DNA of 14,553 nucleotides from Podila epigama. Its lineage: Eukaryota; Mortierellomycota; Mortierellomycetes; Mortierellales; Mortierellaceae. Location: positions 16,085-30,637 of the forward strand of contig JAAAVE010000138.1 in the NCBI GenBank assembly GCA_015679605.1, given 5' to 3'. Made by a program: the position numbers and the translations under genes. Shown piece by piece: positions 1 through 7,909 of this stretch; the stretch's first letter is position 1, and each line of letters opens with the position of its first letter. Below the pieces are notes generated by a model. That model worked only from the letters and a program-made list of their open reading frames with translations. It made no database searches and was not told the DNA's origin.

Positions 1-16
1 AAAAAAAAAAAAATAC

Positions 17-1551
17 CTCTTGCGAATATCCTCGAGCTTATCGGGGTCGTCAACCTGGATGTGCACACCGAGGTTCATGCGAACCTTCTGGAGGTTGATA
101 TCCAAGCAAGCAATCTTGGCATTGGTGATCTTTTTCTTCATGGCCTGACTGGCGACGGTGCAGTTGAGGGCATATCCCTTGATGAGTGTGGATTCGGTGG
201 CGGACTTTCCGTGAGCCTTCAGAACGTTGACAGCCTTGACTGGATATTTGCTCTCGCCACGGCTGTTAGTAGACTTGACAGCGAGCATAGCGTCCACAGC
301 CATGTTTGAGAAGAATTCATCATGCCTAGTCCGATCAATAGGCCAGCAAGCAGATCAGGATAGTATGATTGCTAGTAGTTAGCAACATGCACATATAACG
401 ACTCCAACTTTAGCGGACAGAAACAAAAACCACAAGATCTGGGAAGAAAAAGAAGAAAAAAAGACCTACGATCCGATGATCTTGGAGGACATACTGGTCT
501 TGGCGGCATTGACAAGACATTCGCGTCCAAGGGTGTCGACTTTGATAGACATTTGGTCGGCAATGAATTTGCAGGCCTCCTTGCTGGCAAGTCTGTATCC
601 AGTGATGATGGTGGTTGGGTGGATCTTGTTCTTGACCAACTCGTTGGCTCTCTTCAAGAGTTCAGCTGCGATGATCACGACAGAGGTGGTACCATCGCCA
701 ACTTCCTTGTCCTGCTGCTGTGCCAACTCGACAAGAATTCTACCTGCAGGGTGCTCCACTTCCAACATGTTGAGAATAGTAGCGCCATCGTTGGTGATGG
801 TAACATCCTGTGAAGGGGCGTCCCGTTGTAAAGTGGAGATGTGGGAATCGTCAGCATAAAATAGTAACTCACACGTACAAACATGCCACCTTATCATCGT
901 CTCCATATCCAGGATCAAAATGAAACTACGCAGCACAAAGGAATGGTTCTTCAACACGTACACCAATCTCGTTAACAATCATCTTGTCGAGACCCACGGG
1001 ACCAAGCGAGGACTTGACAATGTTGGCAATGGACGAGGCAGCAAGGACTAGAACAATGCAAGAAAGGGATTGGACGAGTTCACCGTTAGAAAAATAAGAT
1101 GAGAAAAAAATGATATAAGAACAGGCCGTTATGGCCACACAGTTTCTCCTGTTAAGAGGCGTTCCTGGACCCATGGTGATCTCGAGATGGGGAATAAAAT
1201 AAATCATAAAAAAACACGCCTCACTGCAGCCAAGTTCACTGTGATTTTCTTTTGTGAACATCAATTCATTCCTTCACAGAGTCAATCCTGCTGTCAGTTG
1301 TCTTCTTTCATGGAGTAGTTGAGGATATAATAGCTCGCGTCAAAATGAAGTTGTTTTTTTTTGTGCTTTTCGCCCTCTTGGTTGATCAGTTTTCAAAAAC
1401 GAGAGCCAACAGGAGAAATAGGACTAGATGAAGGGGTCGTAAAACACGACGAAACTGTAAGAGTAATACCATTTTGATCACGAATGGATTGTCCGGTGGT
1501 ACGCTCTCCGCCCAGGAAAAGGCCAGAGTTGTCTCTGTTCTGGGTGTACAT
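17..1551 (-). CDS. CCT1: T-complex protein 1 subunit alpha (CCT1), 5' part, four exons, runs off left edge
   Basis: Subunit alpha of the cytosolic group II chaperonin CCT/TRiC, which folds actin, tubulin and other proteins using ATP. Exons read on the minus strand: 1551-1470, 1047-962, 807-470, 325-17; introns of 422, 154 and 144 bases all have GT..AG ends and keep the frame. A further GT donor at 16-15 leads off the window, so about 271 residues of a usual ~550 are present. The start fits the family: a short N-terminus ending [10 protein letters not shown] joins directly to [20 protein letters not shown]. Visible chaperonin motifs are LGPVGLDKM (residues 42-50), NDGATIL (62-68) and the ATPase loop GDGTTS (93-98). 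Exon 4 continues the equatorial-to-apical part ([13 protein letters not shown]..., [15 protein letters not shown]). The alpha assignment rests on close resemblance to human TCP1 in [18 protein letters not shown] and [15 protein letters not shown]. Only the exon borders carry minor doubt. Confidence 0.95.
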
Positions 1552-1804
1552 GATGATGTGTGATGGATGAGGATGAGGAGGGATGAAGGGGAGTTTTGAA
1601 GAGTTGAAGGGGGGGGAATGCTGAGAAACTCTTTTGCTTCTTCACCCTTCTTTCAGCTTCCCAACTCACTCGCATTTTTTTGAGAAACCGTCACCGTACA
1701 AGCAAATCTTCATTTCAATCGCATTTACTGCGCATAGCATAGAGTTGTTCACTCACTCACTCATGGACTCATGGATCAATATTTAAACTGAAAAAAAAGA
1801 GTAT
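1552..1804 (-). promoter_or_regulatory. CUE1-CCT1 intergenic spacer (CUE1 3' end, CCT1 promoter/leader)
   Basis: This 253-base spacer between two tandem minus-strand genes must hold the CUE1 3' end and the CCT1 start signals. On the minus strand, the T-rich stretch just past the CUE1 stop and the TTTAAATATT around 1780 could serve 3' end formation. Repeated GAA/TTC triplets at about 1630-1660 recall heat-shock element units but do not have clean 5-base spacing, so I do not call one. An upstream ATG at 1675 opens a 65-codon frame overlapping the CCT1 start; it matters only if transcription begins upstream of it. Confidence 0.4.
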
Positions 1805-3112
1805 CTACGACTGGACGCTTGGTGTCACCTCTGTCTCTGCTCCTGCTGCACCTGCTGCTGCCTTCTGTGCTTCCTTTTCCAACAAACGCCTAGGATGGAT
1901 TGAAAATAAAGGTAGGAAAAAAGGAACCGTATCAGAAAAAGGTGGTCAGTAGATCGTTTAAAAATAAAAAAATCTCCAGGATGAATCATTGGTGTCGCGA
2001 AACAAAAGTATAAAGTCCTTGCAAAGAGACGTGCTGACTTGAGGAGGGACTTACTTCCTGGCTTGAAGAACCATAAACTCCTTACGACTCTTGAAAACTT
2101 CCTGACGCTTCTCAGCACTATCGCCCCAGACCTTGGTGGGCTCCTCAGGAACAAAGTTCTTCTCGGCAGCCTCCTGCAATTTGAAACGCTGCACAAGATT
2201 TCCGTTGATGGAGTTGGATCCTGTAGCTACCGAGGAAGAGGACGATGATGCGACTGTTGTAAGTGGGGTAGGTGGGCGAGGCGCAGGAGGCTAGAGAGAG
2301 AGAAGAGAGAGGAAATGAACGAGAGAAAGAATGAATTAGATATGCGAATATCTAGCTCCTAATGGTTCCCCATGTTCCAATGTTACACTACGCGAACTGG
2401 CTGTTTCATCCCTCATATGTTTCTAGCGTACCATGGGCAACGATCCGTCTCTCAAAATGTTGTCACAAGTTTGCTCGACAGAACCAGTCTTTTGAAGGTC
2501 GTAGTGAATGGCGGCTGTTGGCACATGTGGAAACATGGACCGCACTGTTTCAACCTATCCAAGTTTATCAAAGTGAATAGAACAGCAACCAAGAAAAAGA
2601 AAAAAACGTTGTGAAAAGTTAGCTCTCCACCCATTTCTCGGTTGAACTTGACAAGTGAATCCATCTATTCCTTTTTGGCGTTTGTATTTTTGGTGCGGGT
2701 GTGATGTACCATTTCAGGATTGACTAGGCGGGTTGGTCGCGTCGTCATCCTGCCTCTATTTTGTGCTTGACGGCGGGGCTGATTGTCACCAGAAGCTATA
2801 TGCAAGGAATTGATGGGTAAAAGGACATTAGCAAAGCAATCTTGTCCAGCCCCGTCCCATCCATCAAGAACTCCTCGGAGGGAAATAGTTTTGGCCGTTT
2901 TGATTTCACGTCAACGGTCCATGCTTTTATTCTCCTCCTGATGCATAAAGATAATCCTGAAACTAGGCGCAACTTTGTCCATAACCTAGGGCGAAGCAAA
3001 ATGAGGAATGAGAGAGAAAAAAAGCAAAAAAAAGACTAAATGTACCTGACAGCCATCGGAAAACCATAAAGATGATGACGACGACGATGGTGATGCTGAC
3101 AAAGTCGGTCAT
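1805..3112 (-). CDS. CUE1: Cue1-like ER membrane protein: TM anchor, CUE domain, Ubc7-binding-like C-terminus; five exons
   Basis: Cue1 holds the ubiquitin-conjugating enzyme Ubc7 at the ER membrane for ER-associated degradation, and its CUE domain binds ubiquitin. Exons on the minus strand: 3112-3046, 2795-2710, 2554-2432, 2290-2055, 1889-1805 (stop TAG); introns 250, 155, 141 and 165 bases, all GT..AG and frame-consistent, giving 198 residues. Residues 4-20 are one strongly hydrophobic segment followed by a basic linker (RRQAQNRGR). The CUE domain lies at about 46-89: NPEMVETVRSMFPHVPTAAI with the Met-Phe-Pro signature at 58-60, ending TCDNILRDGSLPM; the usual C-terminal Leu-Leu is Ile-Leu (84-85). 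A Pro/Ser linker precedes a charged helix at about 145-178 (KVWGDSAEKRQEVFKSRKEF, then MVLQARKRLLEKE), the position and character of the Ubc7-binding region. There is no RING, so it is not a gp78-type ligase. The leader upstream of the ATG holds no other nearby ATG. CUE identity is strong; Cue1 orthology is inferred from architecture. Confidence 0.88.
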
Positions 3113-4065
3113 TGTTGCCTTGTTTTGTCTGTGATGGATTGAAAAGCTGTGTAGAAATGAATGAAGGATGGATGAATGGATGGATGGATGGACTCTTTTT
3201 TTTAATGCGAGATGGACTTTTTTCATTGGTTTCCTGACCTCGCTATTCGGCTCCCCTTAACTATGTAGGCTATGATGTTTCTTTTGAACAAACGTGCACA
3301 GCAAACCAAATAAAAAAAAAAAAAAAAAAAGACAAAAGACAAAAGACGCAAAAGGCAAAGAGACATGTGGGCGATCATCATCGCGACAAAAAGTAAACAG
3401 CGCTACTGGAAACCACATGAAGCATATGATGTCGATTGCTTGCAGATAATTGACCATGTTGTAAAAAAATGAAGGAAAGAAGCAAGTGTGGGGATGATGG
3501 CCATGGGCAACTTGTTGTGTAGAAATATTAACCCAAAAAAAGGGGGGGAGAAGGTTAAAGGAGCAGCCTCTTGTACTGCTGTTCCGTCGTCAGTCGTCAG
3601 TGGGGAATGAATGAAAAGCGTGGCGGGACGCATTTTTTCTCTGCGTTCATTCAGCCTCACCGCAATTCAAAAGGGAGAGTGCAGTGAGAGGCGCTACAGG
3701 ACCAACAATAGAAATATCCCCTTTGTTCATGACATTTCTTTCTTCTCTCTTTCTCTTCCCTCTTCTCTCTTTTCTCACCCATTCATTCACACACAACCTC
3801 TCTTCTTTCTCTTCACTCCCTCTTTGCTTCACGTTTCCTTCATGACATGAGCCATACTCCTGCCTTAATTTATTTTGGAATCAAAAAGCAACACGAATAG
3901 CAAACTGCAGATATCCGCCTTCCTCCATCCATATCATCCACCTGTAGACTGCACTCTCCTTGAACTGCCTAAACTATTTCCAACACACTTTGCTACATCC
4001 TCAGCATCCTCCCGTCTACACATCCATAGAACACAAATAGAACACAAACACTCTATCCATCCGCA
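3113..4065. promoter_or_regulatory. Divergent upstream region between CUE1 (minus) and the acidic-protein gene (plus)
   Basis: These 950 bases separate two gene starts that point away from each other, so both promoters should be here. I see no protein-like frame. On the CUE1 side there is a (GGAT)n-like run at 3165-3192 and a 19-A tract at 3312-3330 followed by repeats of GACAAAA. On the plus side a nearly pure pyrimidine block at about 3737-3838 lies upstream of the acidic gene, a common fungal core-promoter feature. The last ATG before the 4066 start is at about 3846, leaving an ATG-free stretch that fits a 5' leader. No clear TATA box was found for either gene. Confidence 0.5.
3312..3330. 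repeat. Poly(A) homopolymer tract (19 A) with adjoining GACAAAA repeats
   Basis: A run of 19 A is followed by GACAAAAGACAAAAGACGCAAAA. It probably acts, if at all, as a nucleosome-excluding poly(dA:dT) tract in the divergent promoter. No target-site duplication or reverse-transcribed gene lies next to it, so it is not taken as a retroposon tail. Confidence 0.8.
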
Positions 4066-4904
4066 ATGGCTGACATTTGGAACAGCAGTATGAACGACAC
4101 TCGTGAACTGAATCATCTACTCTACAAGATGAATACAATCTGTACCTCAACAGGTAAGACACTTTTGGTACAGCGTGCGTATGCAGCGTAGGTGCAGCAT
4201 CATCCTCATATCCCCTCGTACTATCTACGTTAGAATCATGCATGGACAGTTACGATTATTACCTGCCTGACACGACAGAAGACACGACTGAGGCATGCTC
4301 TGATGAGGTCCTCTTTGGCATCAAGTGCCCACTCCCTTTTCCATCTTCCATGTCCTCCCAAGGTGACGACGACTCTGACGATACTGACGAAAACAAGGGC
4401 GACAAGGAGGGTGTGCTTGAAATTCCCTCTGAATACATGTCCCTGTGGGAGATTCAGCTGGAGCTTGGTGAAATTCCTGACATGATATCCAACAACTTGC
4501 TTAAATCATGTCGAGACTGCTTCACTTTGCGGCAACAATGTGACAGTCAAAGTTGTACGCCATTCGACCGCTTTCCTCCAACGTCCAGCCACACACGGTG
4601 GCTAGACATTGAGACGGGTGCTGATGAATATGAGGATGACTATGTCCACACTGAAACTGAAGTCGATGCTGATGCTGATGCTGATGCTCAAGCCTCCGTT
4701 GAGGCGGGTGATGATGAAAGTGACGATGATTGCGAGTCAAGTGCGTGCGGTTCGTATTCATCACAAAGCCGCTACTGGGGCGAGCACTCGACTGGCCGTC
4801 GCTATGCTGTGTATGGCTCCTGTGACAATGACGATGATGTGTTCCAGAATGACATCCGCCATGACCGGAAGGACAGTGGTGTGTTTGTTCATAATGAAAG
4901 TTGA
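4066..4904 (+). CDS. Unrecognised acidic protein, 252 residues, two exons
   Basis: I do not recognise this protein. Exon 1 is 4066-4153 and exon 2 is 4234-4904 (stop TGA); the 80-base intron has a GTAAG donor and TTAG acceptor and keeps the frame. The ATG at 4066 is the first after about 3849 and has a good context (GCAATGG). The N-terminal exon (MADIWNSSMND, ELNHLLYKMNTI) looks like a short helix. Residues 74-90 are an Asp/Glu run, followed by a better-structured core at about 93-137 with EYMSLWEIQLELGEIPDMI and a cysteine set C122-x2-C125-x6-C132-x4-C137. A second acidic stretch follows, including an Asp-Ala repeat from GATGCT units at 4665-4688 and DDESDDDCESS. No signal peptide or membrane segment is seen. 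The acidic composition would suit a nuclear or chromatin-associated adaptor, but that is a guess. Low confidence on function, moderate on it being a gene. Confidence 0.68.
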
Positions 4905-5590
4905 GTCCATCCATAGTCTAGGGCAAAACGGAAGTGTGGGGAGGTTTCCAACCAATTGTGTTCTGTTGCCCGGTGTTGTCCTTTGTTTGCATCCTTTTTT
5001 TTTCCTCCTTACCATCGCTGGTTCGATGTGTGTGTCATGGTCACTTTTTATTGTAGTAATGTAAAAAGATATCAACGCAGTCACGCTGTCCTTTTTGAGT
5101 CTTTCCATATTAACAGTCACTTTACTGTTTTCTATGGGGTGTGATTTTTCTGTGACTGATTTCATTCTTTTTTGAAATTAAGTTGGTAATTTATTCAAGA
5201 CAATTAAACTTTACTCGGTCGGTGATTGGTCGCAAGTCAAATTTCATTTTCAACAGATTATTTATTATTTATGCACAAAGCCAATGTGTTCCACTCAAAT
5301 CATGCCAATAATGTCATACCCAATTTGTATGCCCGTATGCCCTTTGCCAAATGCCATATGCCATTAATACCATTCATGCTGGACACCCATCTGGCCTGGT
5401 CCAGGTCCAGGGGCAGGGGCAATGATGAGAGAGAGAGAGAGGGACTTTTTATTTTAATACCCCTAATTATCAACTTTTTGGCTGTCCTGTCTGTTTTCTG
5501 CCTCCTCACTTACTCGCTCTTCATACTTGACATTCTTCTTTACTCTTTTGACATTCTTCTTCTCATTCTTCACCTTTTCAATTCTTCATA

Positions 5591-5639
5591 CATTCATTCG
5601 TTCATTCATTCATTCATTCATTCATTCATTCATTCATTC
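5591..5639. repeat. (CATT)n microsatellite, about 12 units
   Basis: Tandem CATT units with a single CATTCGTT interruption near 5600. Four-base units shift all three frames together, so the Ser-Phe-Ile-His repeat read through it is not protein evidence. It is a simple-sequence repeat likely to vary in length between strains. Confidence 0.95.
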
Positions 5640-7057
5640 CATCCTACTTCACTAATTTCGTACATCCTTCCAGTCATTCATCCCCTCCTCCTTCCATCCA
5701 ACATTTGCTCTCGACCATCCTCATCCACACATACTCATATACCCTACTGCCCTTCCATACTATTAATTCCAACTCGCAACACCACTCGCAACTCTAATAA
5801 TTACCGTCAAGGTAGGGCTCCCGACATCCTCCCATTCACCCCTGATCACTTTACATACACTCAAAGACAACACTTGGTAGAGAGAGAGTGCTTGTATTGT
5901 CTTTACTCGCAACAACTCATTTGACAACAACAACCGAAACAACAATTACCGACAACCCGATCGTGGATGCGACTGAAAAAAAGAACGCCCAGCAAAAAAA
6001 ACAAAGAGAAAAAATAGTTTTCTTTCTTTGAATTAATTTCAGCTCGTGTCACCCATCCCTTTCCCGCCAGTCTCAATGTCTCTTGCACATATGCTCTCAT
6101 TTATTTGACGTGCAGCAAAGAGGACAAACCATTATTAATGAACTCGCACTACGGTAAAGAGACTGGCCATTCCCATATGATTTGTTGTACATCAAACTCC
6201 CTACCCGGAACTTTACCTCAGGCTCACGGGTGTATCCACCTTGGCCACCCACCACCAACAAACGAAACACACTCTCTGCAGCAAAAATTCCTTTTTTTTT
6301 TCCCTTTTTCTACTGCCCTCTTGTGATTCCTTGCATCCATTTGCTTGCTTTTAGCATCCTTGTGCTGGCATGCACGGGATGAGATGACATCTGAAACGCG
6401 GGCGGATCCCTTTTTTTTTCATCCTGGATATCCTTTACTGTTGTGACGCACGAGACATCTGCCAGATACTGCCACTCTGGTTGTGTCATGTCGTTTTATC
6501 ACCACAGTGTAAAAAGGAAGCAATTTGAGAAAAAAAAGGGTCTCCCTCACTTTGAGATGTTTAAAACCCTTGGACCTATTCGTCCGTTGTGGGCCACATA
6601 CACACACACACTTTTTTTTTCTTTTCTTTTATTAGTCTGCAACAACTATTTTTATTAGCTTCCCCCACTGCTTGTTTCTGCCGATTTAAGATCAACAGGC
6701 ACCTCTTTTTTAATCCCCCAACCCCCGAAACGTCTGCCTCATTCTTTTTTTTTTTGGGATTGCGTTTCGCAAGAGTGGGCTATCCTTTTCAAGAGTGTTT
6801 CGTACCTGCACTAAACGTTACATTTAAAACGTTACGTTGCAATGAAGGTGGGCCTTTTTCTCCCAAGTACATACATCAACATGCAGCGGTGATTTTTTTT
6901 TTGAGAGTGAAATCAATCTATGAATCTATTCCTGCAATGGTGTATGTATGACATGTACAGCCATGTATTACTTCATTGCTACATTGTCATTGGGGACATG
7001 GTCTTTCTCTTCTGCATATGAACAAGGACATGGAATATTGGTCTGAGTGTTGTTCCT

Positions 7058-7059
7058 TT

Positions 7060-7094
<35 letters not shown>

Positions 7095-7097
7095 TTT
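7058..7097. repeat. (TTTA)n microsatellite, about 9 units
   Basis: A run of TTTA units ending in a short T tract. On the plus strand it spells overlapping ATTTA pentamers. It lies about 300 bases upstream of the candidate TATA box, so it is probably in untranscribed upstream DNA rather than in the mRNA. Confidence 0.95.
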
Positions 7098-7400
7098 TTT
7101 CGTCTCCTTGCGTGTCATTGCGGTGGTTGCTGCTGAAGCGTCTGTTGGGACACAATTTGTTTGTTGTGCTCGATCGAGGAGTCGTTGAGTTCCATTCCAG
7201 CACCTCTCTCACTCCGTTTCGTTCGTTCGTTTTGTTGCTATTCTTTTGGTTCCGTTCTCAACCCTCGTGTGTTTCCACTCCATGCTGGCTCCTCATGCTC
7301 ATTCTCATACTCCACGCTCCTGCTCCTCCTTGCTCGTTCTTTTTTATTTTTTTTTGTCTCTTCAAATGTCACATTCATCTTTGCAGTGCTGCAAATCCTT

Positions 7401-7407
7401 TATAAAG
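7401..7407 (+). promoter_or_regulatory. Candidate TATA box (TATAAAG) of the phosphatase gene
   Basis: TATAAAG preceded by CCTT and followed by GGGG. If transcription starts 30-60 bases downstream, the leader of about 450 bases contains no ATG before the phosphatase start, which is what a scanning ribosome would need. The pyrimidine-rich DNA on either side fits a fungal core promoter. Supported by position and consensus only. Confidence 0.45.
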
Positions 7408-7909
7408 GGGATAATATGCGTGCGTGCATTCGTTTTCCATCCATTCATCCATCCACAGCCATTTCCGTATTGATATCCAAATCCATATCCATATTGATAA
7501 CTCTTTCCGTGTCACAATCATCACATTGGCTCTTTCCTTTCTGTTTGTTCCTTTTGTACGCACCAAATTATTGAGCGATAGCAATCTATTATTTGCGTCC
7601 ATATCGTTGTTCTGTCACACCTTTCGATTGTTCATCTTTCCTCCTCACTCTATTAATCAACCAGAATCCGAACTTGCTTTGCTTACCATTTCCTCTTTTC
7701 TTTCTCTTTTCCTTTTTCTTTTGTCCTCTCTTGTCTTGTTCTTCTTTTCAACTTTTTTCATTCACATAGGCTGTCAACCACAACCATAGCACACATTTGA
7801 TACATACACTTTCACACTTTCACACTTACAAGTCTACACACCTTCACACTTACACACTTACACACTTACACACTTACACACTTACACTCATACTCACTAA
7901 TACTACATA
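7408..7909 (+). promoter_or_regulatory. Probable 5' leader of the phosphatase mRNA, ATG-free and G-poor at its end
   Basis: No ATG occurs between about 7419 and the start codon at 7910. Two CT-rich blocks (about 7500-7560 and 7680-7760) are followed by TTCACATAGG at about 7761-7770, an acceptor-like site, so part of the leader may be an intron. The last 110 bases consist of CACTTACA-type repeats with almost no G, predicting an unstructured mRNA just before the start codon. Confidence 0.5.
7808..7888. repeat. CACTTACA/CACTTT tandem repeats just before the phosphatase start
   Basis: Six- to eight-base units (CACTTT, then CACTTACA) repeat imperfectly up to about 20 bases before the start codon. 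Only one G occurs in the repeat (near 7832). The units are short and degenerate and resemble a transcribed leader microsatellite, not an array of protein-binding sites. Confidence 0.9.

Larger units (their letters stand above)
4905..7400. other. Long non-coding interval (3' region of acidic gene, distal upstream of phosphatase)
   Basis: About 2.5 kb without a gene I can support on either strand. The first 300 bases are probably the 3' UTR and end of the acidic gene (AT-rich, with ATTAAA-like sequence near 5200). The remainder is CT-rich on the plus strand, broken by homopolymers and the microsatellites listed separately. The longest open frame (5226-5924) is an artefact of pyrimidine-rich repeats. 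A GT donor-like CAAGGTAGGG near 5808 and an acceptor-like TTAATTTCAG near 6042 could be a leader intron of a distal transcript, but nothing confirms it. No tRNA or snRNA-like fold was recognised. Confidence 0.55.

Noticed and set aside
466-978. 170-codon continuous minus-strand frame across CCT1
   Set aside because: Its first ~57 residues are intron 2 read through; the true coding part starts at 807 after a CACAG acceptor.
3611-4093. Short plus-strand frames in the divergent promoter
   Set aside because: Low-complexity Ser/Phe/Leu translations of CT-rich promoter DNA, with no homology I recognise and no continuity with the 4066 gene.
4522-4914. 130-codon His-rich frame antisense to the acidic gene
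   Set aside because: It is the mirror of Asp/Glu-coding GAT/GAC repeats on the plus strand; the spliced acidic frame explains the region better.
5226-5924. 232-codon open frame on the plus strand
   Set aside because: It crosses the CATT microsatellite and pyrimidine-rich DNA; the translation is Leu/Ile/Ser/His repeat-like with no domain, and its openness follows from composition.
7161-7789. Overlapping plus-strand frames of 97-137 codons before the phosphatase
   Set aside because: CT-rich DNA gives Ser/Leu/Phe-rich frames in all phases; several lack an ATG start, and the region is better read as promoter and leader.
5591-7897. CRISPR-like or regulatory array suggested by tandem repeats
   Set aside because: Units of 4-8 bases with no spacers are plain microsatellites.
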